DNA of 64,000 bases from Brachypodium distachyon (GCF_000005505.3 NC_016133.3:36108737-36172736); one strand, 5' to 3'; shown: positions 48,989 through 61,886, counted from the stretch's first letter. Numbers and translations are program-made. The notes: generated by a model from the letters alone, not told the origin.

Positions 48989-51900
48989 TTGGATTGTCTG
49001 CTTTACATTATGGTTGTTTTAATGAATAACAATCATGGTGTTAAAAATTGGCGTGTTCTCTGTTGGAATGTGAGGGGCATTAACTCTGCTGATAGACATC
49101 GTGCCATTAGAAATAAGATTGAGGAAAGTCTTTGCTCTGTGGTTTGTTTGCAAGAGACAAAGAGAGATAGCTTTGATAGCTCTTATATTCACCAATTCTG
49201 CCCTAGCAGGTTTGATAGTTTTGTTTTTTCTCTTTCGGTTGGTCTTTCTGGTGGTATCTTGATTGTCTGAAATAGTTCTGTTTTCTTTGGAGCTCTTGTT
49301 CATATGCGCCCCTTTGGTATCATTGTTCGTTTTACTTCAGTGCACTCAGGGGAAACTTGGACCTTGGTGAATGTATATGGGCCATGTTCTGGGCCACAGA
49401 GAGATGTTTTTGTGCAATGGCTTTTTGACTTGGAAATTGATGAAGAGGATAATTTGCTTTTGCTAGGGGATTTTAATTTTATTAGGTCCTCTGATAACAG
49501 GAATCAACCTGGGGGAGATATGAATGATATCTTCCTCTTTAATGAGATCATCAGTCACCTTTGTCTGTTAGAACTTCCTATAAAAGGAAGGAGGTACACC
49601 TGGTCCAATATGCAATCTACTCCTCTGCTGGAACAGTTGGACTGGTTCTTTACCTCTCCTTCTTGGATCTCTGTTTTCCCTGACACTGTGGTGCTGCCAC
49701 TGGCTAAGACTGCTTCCGATCATGTTCCCTGTGTTGTGGTTGTTAATACTTGTATTCCCAAATCAACTATCTTTCGGTTTGAGAATTATTGGGTTGAGCA
49801 AGCTGGTTTTCTCGAGGTGGTGATGAATGCCTGGAATGCCCTGACTAGGAGGGATGACATTGTTTTGATCATCTCTGAAAAACTTAAACGTGTTCGGTAC
49901 TCGTTGAAGCATTGGAGTAAAAATATTTCAAAGATCAATGCCTTAACTGATGGATGCAATAGGGTCATTTTTATTATTGACTCTGTGGAGGATCAGAGGC
50001 CTTTGTGTACTGTTGAGAGGACTTTTCGTATTATTGTCCAGCGGCATCTTGCTAAGCTTCTTCGTTTCAGGCAACTCTATTGGAGGAAGCGATGCATTAT
50101 TCGTTGGGTTAAGTTGGGTGATGAGAATACTAAGTTCTTTCATGCTATGGCAACTGAAAGGCATCGCATAAGTTCTATTACTCAACTGGTTTTGGATGAT
50201 GGTAGGGTGGTCACCGATCATTATGAGAAGGCTGCAGCGTTGTGGGCTTGTTATCGGCAGCGCATGGGCATGTCTTCTGGGCCTCAGATGGCTTTCGACC
50301 TACATAATATCATTCAGCCCGTTGAGGATTTGGATGGGATTGTGGCCCCGTTTGGTAGAGAGGAAATTGATAGTATTGTGAAGAGGATGCCCATTGATAA
50401 GGCCCTGGGCCGGATGGTTTTAATGGGCTTTTCATTAATAAATGTTGGGGCATTATCAGAAATGATTTCTATACTTTATGCGAGGCATTTTTCCATGGAT
50501 CTTTGTCTTTGCAGTGCTTAAATGGGTCCTTCATCACGCTGGTTCCCAAGAAGAACTCGCCGAAATCAGTCAATGATTACAGGCCTATCTCATTGACAAA
50601 TTCTTGTCTAAAATTCTTGACCAAGATTGTTGGGGATAGATTGCAGGGACAGATTTTGCGATGTGTGCACGCCAATCAGTATGGGTTTATTAAATCTCGT
50701 ACTATTTAGGATTGTCTCGCTTGGGCTTTTGAATATCTGCACATTTGTCAGCAATCTCGAGAGAAGATTATTATCTTAAAGCTGGATTTCGAAAAAGCTT
50801 TTGATACTATTGAGCACTCGAACATTCTTCAGGTCCTTCAGGCTAAGGGATTCCTTGTTAAATGGATTGGTTGGGTTAAGGAGATTTTGTCTTCTGGCAC
50901 TTCTAGTGTTTTACTCAATGGTACTGTTGGCAAGAGTTTCCACTGCCGCCGGGGTGTCAGGCAAGGTGACCCCTTGTCACCTTTACTCTTTGTTCTTGGT
51001 GCTGATCTCCTTCAGTCGGTGATCAACGAGGCTTTTAGGCAGGGGAGATTATCGCTTCCAGTGCCGGCTTGCCATTTGGATGATTTTCCGGTTATTCAGT
51101 ATGCGGATGATACCTTGTTAATCTTGCCTGCTCGTCAGGATCATTTGGATGTGCTGAAGGAGCTGCTTCTGACTTATGAAACCTCCACTGGGCTACGGGT
51201 CAATTTTCATAAATCGTCGATGATCCCTATTAATCTGGTAGACGGGGAGGTGGACATGCCGGCGGCTAACTTTGGTTGTGTTGTGGGGACCCTCCCTTTC
51301 ACATATTTGGGTTTGCCGCTGGGAACTACACGACCGCGGGTTTGTGATTTCACTCCTTTGCTTGATAGGGTGGAGCGTCGTCTTACTGCAAGCTGCTCCT
51401 TCTTGTCTCAGGCTGGTAAATTGCAGATGGTCAATTCTGTGCTTTCTTCGCTTCCCACATATTATATGTGTTTGTTGCGTATCCCTCAAGGAGTGATCGT
51501 CGATTGATCGTGCGAGGAGACACTGTCTTTGGAGTGGGTCTGCAAAAAATCGTCACCGTCAGTCTTTCGTGGCTTGGGATGCTGTTTGTCGACCAAAATC
51601 CAGAGGGGGTTTGGGGATTGTCAATCTCAGGCTTCAGAATGACGCCCTGCTCATGAAACACCTGCATAAATTTTATAATTGTGCCAGGGTGCCGTGGGTG
51701 GAGTTGATTTGGAATTGTTATTATGCTCATGAGGTCCCCCATGCTGCTAATCTGTGTGGATCTTTTTGGTGGAAGGATATTATGAAGCTTTCGGATCAGT
51801 TTTTGCCCTTCACCAATTGTCATGTGGGGGATGGGTTGTCGATCCTTTTTTGTTTCGATCCTTGGCGTGGAGATCCCCTCTGCCTGCAATTCCCCCGGCT

Positions 51901-52624
51901 GTTTTCTTTTGCCACTGATTTCAAATGGTCGGTTGCTCAGGGCTCTCATGTTGATGATGTTTTAAATATGTTGCAATTGCCTCTTTCGGAGGAGCCTTAC
52001 TTGGAGTATGAACAGCTGGTTGTAGGCCTCTTTCAGAATATTCAGCATGACCAGCCGGATGGATGGACTTATTCTTGGGGCACCAATTACTCTTCATCTA
52101 AAAGATATGGGCTGAATTTTGATCATTTGTCAACTCGCCCTGATCTGATGAGGATTTGGAAGATTGGTCTTACTCACAGAGTTAAGGTCTTCACTTGGTT
52201 TTTGATTAATGATCGTTTGAACACCAGGGATATGCTGCATAGGAGACATTGGAATGTGACAAATGACTTTATTTGTGTTTTGTGTCACTCGGGCATGTGG
52301 GAGGATTGGCAGCACTTATTTTTTGGGTGCCAATTTAGTCAGCGGATTTGAAATTATCTTCAGATTCAGTGGTCTGCCGGTGTGGATTTGAAGCAAATTA
52401 TAAGAGACACGCAGAGATCTTTTGGTCATCCTTTCTTTGTAGAGGTGGCTGCCATGTGTTGTTGGCATATTTGGAAGCAGCACAATAGATGTATTTTCGA
52501 TGGTATTAGGCCTTCCTTTAGATCCTGGAGGAGAGATTTTGTTGAGGACATTTCTTTGCTTCAACATAGATTTAAACCTCCCTGGATAGCCCCCTTCCTC
52601 CTTTGGCTGAGGTTTTTACCTTAG
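48989..52624 (+). pseudogene. LINE B ORF2 (endonuclease and reverse transcriptase)
   Basis: The apurinic-like endonuclease shows NVRGIN, CLQETK, LLLLGDFNFI and the SDH near TASDHVPCVV. RT follows with [61 protein letters not shown] and an intact YADD box (about 51100-51111). A C-terminal zf-RVT region ends CVLCHSG and HLFFGC. Stops: TGA at 49268-49270 and 52349-52351 (Trp positions) and TAG at 50707-50709 (a Gln position). One-base frameshifts lie near 50410 (in the PDG motif) and near 51505. All three stops are C-to-T or G-to-A changes, as expected from deamination of methylated cytosine. The catalytic residues are otherwise intact. Confidence 0.9.
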
Positions 52625-52724
52625 TTTTGTAATTTTAACCCTGTACATATTTTTGTGATTAATGAAAACAACTCACTGTCGGGGCTTCCCTACAGTTTCC
52701 GGTCAAAAAAAAGTATTGATAGGC

Positions 52725-54816
52725 CAAATCTTGTCTTAACGAAACCAAAATATGGCCACCTTTATGAAAATATATGATGGCGGATTTAATAAAAACAAAT
52801 TAAGTTGTAGACGCCGATAAATTTTTCTATAAATTTAATAAATTTTTAAAAAATATGACTCAGAATAAAGTTCGGACTTCCTATATAAGGAGTATTTAGA
52901 AGAAAAGAACCGTACCAATTTACCACTGGCGTCAACTCACCATCGTTACTTGTGAGTACGGGCGTGCAAGTGCAGGCCATTCCATGCGTGCAACTTAACT
53001 TATAGAAATAAATAAAATAAGGAACAGAACAATTAGCCTAAGTCTCGGATCCGCCGCGCAAATGCATGGTCGGCGCATCAGGGATGCTAAAAGGAAGAAA
53101 ATGTTCTATGTCCTGGGAATAGACCAACCGATCCAGCCAAGCAGCCAACAAATGGCGAAATGAAGAATGATTTTATATGCTATAAGGTTGAAAAATGGAG
53201 TAAGTCGCACTCTCTCGCTCTGCGCTTTCGGTGAGCAATCCCATGACTCTTTTGCTGCTGTATTCTTTGTCGTTTTGGATTCGAATTAGCATCATGCGGG
53301 ACATGACAGGTCGCGCAGCTTCGACGGCTGGAGCACCCAAGCATACTTGATCGACTTTCTGCGGTCCGGTCAAATACTCCTCAGGACCACTGATATATTT
53401 GGTTATTGTCTATTCATGTCTTACCAATTATTGTCAACTATGTCTTTCAAACTAATTGGTTAAGGATTTATTGGGTTATACTTGGTTAAAAAGCTGACTC
53501 GGATTGTGAAGTAATATGTTGGATAGTTGGCAAAGTTTCATTGACAACAAATTTTTCATTAACCAGGTACGGACCAAAGTAGTATATGCTGCCAAAAATT
53601 TGGTAACACAAGTTTGGGCATAACCCAAACACACCCTAATGACACTTAGAAAATATGCTAAATTACCCAAATTCATATAGGTGCTTAATTACATGTGACG
53701 CGAAACTCGTGAGAAACTGGTCCACGCCACACACAATGAATGGAGTGGCTGCACATTTCATCACAGATGTTTCACACCGCACACCGCATGTTTAAAGATC
53801 AGAGTCACAATTTCAAGATTAACAAAGTCACCGCTATTGTTTTATTTTTTTGAGAGGTCACCAGGAGATCTCCACCTTATTCATAAAAGGAAGCATGAGA
53901 GATAATACACCTTGCCGGAGTAACGAACACCGAGGAAAGCAGAAAAAAGCTAGTATATGATTACAACACAACATAAAGAAACTCATATAAATCAGCTAAG
54001 TAGCCTTTAGGAGACTCAGTATGCATCATAGGTTATGGTGTAATCAATGGCCGCACCGCACTAACGACCGAAGACAACACATAAAGCAAGAACTCTGAAC
54101 CACAACATTTGACAACAATCAAAACCGCCGAGATTAGTGGACTGGCAATAGACAATTACCATACCACTGCCCATAGATAGCAGGAACTCCAAACATCTCC
54201 AAAGACCAGCAATCAAAATCGTCGAGATTATCCCCGTTGAATAGCCGCACAATCATCAGCTCCTTGCTGCGGTGGGAGCGGGGCAGAGGAGAAGAATCAA
54301 GCTCATCGATCGCACAACACACCATTACTATTTGCAATTGAGTTGTACTTCGGCTAGACAATCCATCCTTTATGAATGATACACACTATAGCAAACCTGA
54401 GATCTAATTACTAGTGGGTTTGGGGGTATAACCAACCCACCAAATACACTATAATTTACCTAATATTAATGCATTCAAATTGTTAAAATAAAACGAAGAA
54501 AAAACTTGAAGCTTTGTCGCTTTGTGTAAACAAACTTGCATGGAAGACAAAAATCCATCCATTCCAATCATTTTTGTGAATCTACTCACTGCACTGTAAA
54601 AACATCTTTAGCATTTTTTTAGAACAATGATACTCCCTCGATCCTCAATTCTTGTCGTGGTTTTAATTCAAATTTAGGATCGGTGGGATTATTATTTTAT
54701 TGATTAATTAAACGATGATATGAAATTATTTTTCTAGCAGATTCCTTATATCACGACCATTAAAGATGCATATAAAGTATTTTCAACAACAAAAAAACGC
54801 TTCTTAAAAAAAAGTA
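52725..54816. other. Intergenic DNA with an eroded LINE-like tail
   Basis: No supported gene. At 53850-53940 the minus strand reads ATGAATAAGGTGGAGATCTC, then CTGGTGACCTCTC and an A-rich run, which looks like the 3' end of a LINE on the minus strand; no target duplication was found. 53600-53635 has a transposon-end-like GGGTGTGTTTGGGTTATG (minus strand) without a found partner. Confidence 0.35.
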
Positions 54817-54929
54817 CTCCATCTGATTCTAAGTTCTTGACTCAAATTTGCCCAAATATGGATGCATCTATTTTTAAAATGCATCTAGATACATGTAATA
54901 TTTCGACGACAATTTAGAATTGAAGTGAG
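54817..54929. mobile_element. Stowaway-type MITE
   Basis: 113 bp from CTCCATCTGATTCTAAGTTC to TTTAGAATTGAAGTGAG, flanked by TA. Inner word ATACATGTAATATTTCGACG places it in the family of 27231 and 33930. Confidence 0.8.
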
Positions 54930-55150
54930 TATAAGCTGAACGACCGACAAACACATGACAATGATTTTTTTGGGGCCTCACAGATGGGCCTGGAAGGCAA
55001 AGTCTACTCCACGACCCAGCCCTTGATGACAAGCTCAGCCCACTGGATGACACGATGATCCTTTTCGGGCTTTACTCCCGCAACAGCCCGGCAAGGCGGC
55101 AGCCCGACCACACCAATCCCGTGCTCCCGCTTCGTCGACCGTCGTCCTCA
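54930..55150 (+). other. Upstream region and leader of the DAR GTPase gene
   Basis: About 220 bp between a MITE and the chosen ATG. An in-frame ATG at 55055 would extend the protein by 32 residues. The short distance means the MITE lies in the proximal promoter. Confidence 0.4.
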
Positions 55151-57305
55151 ATGGCAGCAACAGCGGCGGCGGAGGCCTTCTCGCGCCGCCTGGGCGCGGC
55201 CGTGCGCGGCCTCTCCGGCGCGTGGTACGGCCGCCACATGGCCGCCGCCGACCGCGCCATCCGCGCCCGCCTCCCCCTCGTCGACCTCGTCCTCGAGGTC
55301 CGCGACGCCCGCGTACGTTTGCCCGCCCTCCTTCACTCTCCACCTGTCAGACCAGACAGAATCTCACCGTTTCGTGAACTCTCCCCTCCTCCCTCCACCG
55401 CAGATTCCCGCCACCTCGGCCTTCGAGCCTCTTCGCCGCCGCTCCCAGGAGGACCTCGACGGGCGCCGGATCGTCGCGCTCAACAAGGCCGACCTAGCAG
55501 ACCCGTCCGAAACCCAGGTGACAAAATCACGAACGCTACGTTGCACGTGGGAACAATTTGAACTGTTTGAGATGCTGCATATATTGATCAGTTCCGATAT
55601 ACGCAAGCTTATTTCGTGATTGCATCCGTGTTGCTGCTGCAGAAGTGGGTGGCGTTCATGAAGCAAAGGGGCTGCTCCTCCGTCGCCATTAATTCACACA
55701 GCAGGGAAAGCATCAAGGAGGTAGTTAGAACTGTGCTAGTGTAGCTTGTTTCTAAGTAAATCTATTTATCAAATGAACAGGTGGTTGTTATGTGTTTGCC
55801 ACGGGAGAGATTAGTACCTGAATTGTGGTTCGTTTCAATCTTAATGTAGCTGTTGAATGTTGTGCGGTCGAAGATCAGGGAGATCAAGCTAGGGGAGAAT
55901 GATTGCACCGGAACTGTTCTCTTGGTTGGTATCCCTAATGTTGGCAAGTCAGCCATCATCAATGCCATGCATCAAATTGGGAGGATTGGGGCAGCAGGTA
56001 TAGGAGCTTATTTTCTGCCACTTATGTTCTTGCTGCTTTTTTTATGCAGCTTATGTGTCGTCAATGTTCTTACTAGTTACTGCAGCTATTTCTTTTATTG
56101 GTATTTGACCATTTTGTAATAATGGCTGATTTGGCTTCAAGAGAAGGGAAAACTCAAGCATGCCATTGTCAGCAGCCACCCTGGAGAAACCAGGGACATA
56201 AGTGGATATAAGGTAATTTGATTGATTGCATAACTAGTTCGGTACTGTCCAATGAACAAAAGGAATCCGTGTTTTTGCAGAGCACATGTTGGTATTTGTA
56301 GCGATATCATACTAACACAAAATGAAGTACGCACAATGCAAGCATCATATAAGTTACTTTTGTTCATGCTGGCCAAAAGTCTGAAAAACTGAACTTTTCT
56401 GTAGAGAAGGGCCACAAAATTCAAGCTTGCTGGTTGTAGAAATAGTTGCTGTGCCTGTCTTTGGCAGCTTCTAGTGTGAGTTGGGTGGAGTCCACTACCA
56501 TCACCATGTGTTGGCTCAGTAACTATCTATACGGCAATAAAGTGGAATTTAAATCTTAACAAGATAAATTTGCTGGTTTTCAGGTTGCTAGCCATCCCAA
56601 TATATATGTGTTAGACACACCTGGCATTCTATGTCGTACATTTGCTAGTGATGAATGTGGTCCCAGGCTAGCTCTGACAGGTACCAACTGCTATGAAGTT
56701 TATGGTTTCACTTGTCATTATACTCATTATCCGATGCATAACTATTTCAGGAGCAATTAAGGATTCCTTGTTAGAAGAGCATGATATTGCAAAATTTCTT
56801 CTTGCACTTCTGAACTTAAGGAAGGAATACAGGGATTGGGACAACCTAAATCGAATGGGTGATAAATCTTGTCTGGCTGATGGAACGTCCGGTAGGAGTC
56901 AACATACTAAAAGGCAGTATTCTTCAGATCATACCCAGGTAAAGTGTATGAATGAATGTCTGAATTGCAGCCTAATATTGATCTCATTCAAGCTCTTACT
57001 GACATGCATGCCAGTAACTGCTGTGTTTAATTTCTGTGCAGGATTTTATTGTTAAAGCTGTTCGCCAAGTGCTTTTTGAGACTACTGTATCTTTCCAGGG
57101 AGATTTAGGAAATGAGAATGAATTAAGAAGATTGGTAGACAGCCAGTTTACATCCTTGCAGAATGCTTTCAGGCTTTCTGCTGAATCCAGTGAGGATATG
57201 AATAAGCGTGTTGCTATTAAATTACTCAATCTCTATCGAACGGGAAGGCTTGGCCATTATACATTAGACCATGTTCCAGAGGTCAGGCATGAAGTAGTTG
57301 CATAA
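55151..57305 (+). CDS. DGP2: DAR GTPase 2-type, mitochondrial (MTG1/YlqF family)
   Basis: Eight exons: 55151-55312, 55404-55517, 55643-55720, 55850-55997, 56142-56212, 56584-56680, 56751-56938, 57042-57305, total 1122 nt, 373 aa. The G motifs are in circularly permuted order: the family's RDAR motif (51-54), NKAD (G4, 81-84), GIPNVGKSA (G1 P-loop, 145-153), then DTPG (G3, 202-205). RIGAAEKGKLKHAIVSSHPG matches DAR GTPase 2 rather than SIN2/DGP1, as I recall the families. The Arg/Ala-rich, acid-poor N terminus (SRRLGAAVRG) fits mitochondrial import. Such GTPases act in large-subunit ribosome assembly. ATG 55151 was chosen because it starts MAATAAAEAF in good context; an in-frame ATG at 55055 would add 32 residues and is a fair alternative. 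Confidence 0.93.
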
Positions 57306-57424
57306 TCATGCAATGTGCGGCAGGTCAGAGAAGGATATATTTAGACCAGAAAGGCATTACTTAGCCCAGAAACATGATAGATTTAACATCATTCCAAGTC
57401 TGATCACTGAGACATCTGCAAGCA

Positions 57425-57609
57425 CTCCCTCTGTCCGTTTATTGTGAGCGTGATTTATTTCACCTTTAGTCCCCTAGTAGAAGGCGCATACAACAGCTGC
57501 CCAATCACATAATCATGCATGCAAGAATGGTCCAATCAATATCAGAGCAGCAGCTTTCCTTGGTATGGGAGAAAACAAGCTTCATGACTAGAAAAAAAGG
57601 ACGGAGGAA
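57425..57609. mobile_element. Candidate Stowaway-like MITE between convergent genes
   Basis: Left end CTCCCTCTGTCCGTTTATTG; right end AAAAAAAGGACGGAGGAAC before TAA. Inverted ends of Stowaway type, about 185 bp, but the TA duplication is only clear on the right. It occupies much of the 463 bp between the stops of the DAR GTPase and ALMT genes and may be part of the 3' UTRs. Confidence 0.5.
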
Positions 57610-57768
57610 CTAATTCATTTGTAGGTGGAGAACATTTATTACACCTATATGCCATTCTAACAACAACAATTATTGAGATCGCACAGTTCATCTTTCCCTA
57701 ACCAAAGAATATTACATATTGCTCTCAGAGTGATCAATACACTACTGCTTTGATCTATGAGTGAGTGC

Positions 57769-59938
57769 TTATTCAGCTGCAGTAGAAACTGTGTGGCTGC
57801 CTAACGGAACACTGCTATTGTTTTTCTTCTCCTCCTTGCAAGTGAGATCGATGGTCAGATGATCATACTCCATGAACTCTTTAAAGTTTGCGGACCTTTC
57901 CAGATCCTTCACTTCCTCAATAACTAGCTCCAGTCGTACTACCATTTCTACAAGTAATGAAGCAAAAGCAGCGAATGGAAGTGCTTCAGAAAACTCGAGG
58001 CTTGTGATGGCTATCTTACTTAGCGTCCGTCCTAATGTGCCCCTCTCATTGCGTTCTGGTGGTTGATCTGCTTTCATGTTTTTCCTTTCTAATAGTGATG
58101 CTGTATCAGTCTTGAATGAAGGCAGAGTAGTTCTTGAGGTGGTATGCTTACTAGAATTCAATTCCATTAGCATACGACTATTTGTAGATCCATGTTTTGC
58201 ACCAAGAAAGAGGCGTGGTTGTGCCCGTATTGCTGAGTTTAGATCTTGTAGTGCTTCATGAAGATGATCAGACAGCACATCCGGGGCACAACGATGGTGA
58301 TTTCTTATGCTCACTGCAAGCTCTTGTAGAACCTTGGCCACTTCTCGTGCTACTCTAGTGCATGGATTTCGAAAGAGTGATCTGACAGACGTCGGAGTCT
58401 TCATCATTAATAAATATAACTATATGTTAGCATAAAATATTTAGAGAGTTGGTTTTGCTTGAAATAATTTGATATGCCATATACTCTTCTACTGTTCTGC
58501 ATGCTAATTGAAATCTGGAAAAGCATGATTAACAGAAAAGTGGTATTTGTAATACCTGAATTTCAGATTCTAGACATCCATGAAGTGCAGCAACAGTATA
58601 TGCGAAATGCCTAAGCACAGATCCAAGTTTCACATACTTTTGCCATGGGTAACTGTAACAATGCATTGAGTGTCTTGGCTCCCAACTTGCATAGTGTGCC
58701 TGGACAATTTGTTATTATGTTCTAACCATCAAGTGCATAATTTTACAAATAAGAGATATGCATGACATCAAGCTGGATAGAAAAAGACTGCACAAGAAAA
58801 TTTTAAAAAGATTGCAACATGAGACGGTGAGCTACTTACTAGGTTCTCATCACTTGATTTTGAGTCTAGGACTGCTCTATAACCAGTATGAATGGAAGCT
58901 CTTGATGCCTGCTTATCAAGAATATTATCATCCTTGTCTTGATCTCGGAAATACTCATCAACACAAGCTGCAATACATCTTTGTAAGATTGATTGGATTT
59001 TGATATTTGTTATGTTCTTTAAGGCTTAAGCTATGATACTTCAATTTTTGCTAGCTTACTGTTATATGATGATACCCACCTTCAACTGATCTTGCTAATC
59101 CTTCAAATTTGCGCACAGTACAGCTGTGGAGGTCCTCTCCTGACCAGTTTGGCAATACAAAGAGGCTCATAAAGAGACATATTGCACACCCTATGGCAAT
59201 TGTACTCAAGCGATCTCGTGCTAGTGGCAGCACATCATCTTGGCGGAAGCTTGAGACGGTTATCAGATTGAAGGTTAGCAGAAAAATCACCACCCCGTAA
59301 TCATAGTTCTTCTTAATGGATGGGAAGAATCTCAAATACGTTGCAGCAAATCCTGTCAGGGAAAATGCAACAACATAAGGTATGATGGAAAAAAATACGC
59401 ACTTAATTTTTATTCTACAAGGTGCTTACCTATTAGGAAGACTGAAGAGCCGATGAAAACACCACGGAAAATTTTTCCAGATCTTACTGCTACAAGTTCA
59501 ATGATAAATGCTAGAGATGCTGCCATGACTGTTCCAAATCCTCTATTCAGACCTTTGCATATGGTTGCACCTGTTGATCGGTAATTACTTGTCAGGAACC
59601 AGAACTACATTAACGAAGAATATGAACTGTTATCAACGTGATGCTTATGGATGATGCAAGTTACCTGCAGTAAATTCGAGCACGACAACAACTGTAATGA
59701 CAGCCCACATTGCATTCTTTCCCACTCCTTTGAACAATGGTTCTAGTATATACAGGAGCGAGACCAGTGTGAGAGCCGTCCCAACCTTGAGAGCATGAAT
59801 GCCTCTCCTTTGATCTTCTTTTCCAATACTCCATGCGTATGCCCCCCATGAAGCAGGAATTCTGCTGATTTCCTTCACTTTCTCAGTAAGTATCTGCAAA
59901 CTGTTCTTGTTGCTGCTGGAATGTAGAGTGCAAGCCAT
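57769..59938 (-). CDS. ALMT-family anion channel (aluminium-activated malate transporter type)
   Basis: Six exons on the minus strand: 59938-59665, 59570-59430, 59352-59080, 58967-58840, 58699-58556, 58398-57769. They sum to 1590 nt and give 529 aa, a typical ALMT length and exon count. The first half holds about six membrane helices (ALKVGTALTLVSLLYIL, AMWAVITVVVVLEFTAG, TVMAASLAFIIELVA, YDYGVVIFLLTFNLITVSS, AIGCAICLFMSLFVLP). A conserved ICKGLNRGFGT loop lies between helices. The cytosolic half carries the WEP motif (278-280, W-E-P-R-H) and a long helical tail rich in Glu, Lys and Leu. ALMTs pass malate and other anions across plasma or vacuolar membrane; the subgroup cannot be fixed here. 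The start ATG follows a stretch open in frame but without ATG. No Al-specific feature is visible. Confidence 0.93.
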
Positions 59939-61616
59939 TGGTGCAGCCTGAAGCTCAAGATGAATGTTCAGGTTCCTTGGATGATGGCAATGCAAAACTT
60001 CCTGTACCGAATGCCAGAAGTAAGTGCCTCCCTAGATAAGGTATTTATATAAGCCATATGGTCTGGGCTTCAATAATACAAGCAACCACACACATACTAA
60101 ACTTTTTCAATTCAACGATGTTGCAAAAAGTGTCTTCATGTGCTTTCTGGAATGTTGCTATCGTGTATGTGAATAAAGTAATGGACTGATGGCCGCCTAG
60201 CTAATCCTTCGTATGTGATAGTAAATAAATTCACCAGCTTGCTACTACCTATATACTTTTACCTGTTCTTTTTTTTAATAGGTTTTATGTGTTCTTTTTA
60301 ACACATTTTTGTGAACTTTATAGAGAACAAACTTGTTTATTGCTTTCATATCTTTGCAGTAATACCTTACTGCCAGTTTGATACTTGAATGTTCTGGCCC
60401 TATGTTCCAATTTTCATTTGCTTACTGTTTTGGTTTAAATAGTTTGAAAAGGGGTGAAGGTGGGGATACTATTTTGTAGATAAATAGCGATCTTGTGAAA
60501 GGCTGAATATACTTGCTTTCCTGGCTTACCACTGTGATTAAAGTTCTGGACAATTCAGACTAGCTAATTTTATAGGCCAACTTTCCTGCTGTGCTGTGTT
60601 TTCTGTATTATGTAGAATTAGACCGTCAAATTTACTGCTTTTCTTGTCATGCTCTTTGTTCTCAATTTCTCATCTTGTTTTTTTCGCTATCCTACATTGC
60701 GTTTTTATTTCTCAATTTCACATGTAGTTGTCCCCAATATCTCCATCCATAGAACCATTCCCATCTCTAGTTTGCTTGAGACATTTTCCAATTTTAATTT
60801 ATCGCCGCATTTTACAATCTATTGCTACTTTTAGTTGCTGCTTGGCCTATCGTACACGCAATTCTCTTCGTCCTTTCCGCAGGTGACGCTGTCTAGGTGT
60901 CCCAAACATCAGGACTCGAGGGGACGCCAGCTTCCCGCCGTTTGGTGAACAACTCGCCGAGTCACAAGCAGATACGCACTTCCCCTTTTCCTGACGCTGA
61001 TACATGGCGAGACAGCGTTGCCGGCCTTGACTTTTGCATGCAATGCAATGCAAGCGCGAGACGACCATTGATAAGTGAGTGAGCTCACGTGAAGGAGGAA
61101 GTTGGGGGAAAGGGGCCGGACTCTGGCAAGCCGCTCGTGTCCCTCGCCTTGGCCCCTGCCTGGCCTTGTTTCGATGGACAACGACTTGTGCGGCCGCGGT
61201 GGTTCCGGGCTTCTTAGGTCTTTGCCAACTGCAGTGATTTACGGCCGGCCGGGTTTTTGTATCTGGATCTGGGTGCCTTCTGGTGGTGACACCTTGCCGG
61301 GTGAGACAGAGGGCACACCTGTGAATGGGTTGTTGGCGCTGTGTCAAAGCTGGACTGCTCGAAATGTACGGCTGGTGTGGTGTTGGACTATGGATTCGTT
61401 CGCATGGTCACGTAGCTAGCTTAGGGATAATTTTGTTTTTGTCGCCACGCATTTGTATATGTACTACCCCTCCAATCCATAATAAATGTCGGAAATTTAA
61501 TACAAAGTTAGTATCTTGTTTCTTTTGTTGTTACTTTTGCTGTAATTTTGCAACTAGCGACGGCAAAAATGAGATGAATGGACGGACGGTTGAATAAAAA
61601 GCAAAGCTATCGAAAG
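59939..61616. other. ALMT upstream region and intergenic DNA
   Basis: Immediately upstream of the ALMT ATG (minus strand) the frame is open but lacks an ATG. A TACAG/GAAG acceptor-like site at about 60000-60010 leaves room for a 5' UTR intron. 60060-60850 is AT-rich. 60880-61440 is GC-richer with no recognisable frame. At about 61470-61500 there is half of a Stowaway-like end (CCCTCCAATCCATAATAAAT). Confidence 0.35.
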
Positions 61617-61629
61617 CAAGGCTGCATTT

Positions 61630-61886
61630 TTTTTGTTTGACGAAACGGCACGGCGTACCGTTCATATATCAAAGAACATCAAGGGGACCTTAGCCCAGGA
61701 TTACAAACACAGGGCAGAAAAAAACAATAGAAAGAAAATAAAAGATAAAGAAACGTTTAGATACATGTAATAGAAAGTTGCTTAATACGAGACGTAGGAA
61801 GTACACAGGACAGACGGAGAGGTTAAAAACTAGGGCACATCGTCGATTCCAGATTATTATTTTTTAGAATACGTCGGTTCCAGATA
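61630..61886 (-). mobile_element. Short LINE or retroposed tail with target duplication
   Basis: A 13-bp direct repeat CAAGGCTGCATTT lies at 61617-61629 and 61887-61899. The left end of the insert is a T-run, so the element lies on the minus strand with its poly(A) there. It reads GTAATCCTGGGCTAAGGTCC, CTTGATGTTCTTTGATATAT then AAACAAAAAAAA, which looks like a LINE 3' UTR. At 257 bp it is a heavily 5'-truncated insertion. Confidence 0.7.

Larger units (their letters stand above)
45888..52710 (+). mobile_element. Near full-length L1-type LINE (LINE B)
   Basis: 6.8 kb with a 5' leader, ORF1, ORF2, a 3' UTR with ATTAATGAAAAC and a terminal A-run (52705-52712). A 14-bp direct repeat AAGTATTGATAGGC flanks it at 45874-45887 and 52711-52724, as made by target-primed reverse transcription. 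Base composition is less GC-rich than in LINE A, so it is a different family. Decay is light: a handful of stops and frameshifts. Confidence 0.93.
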
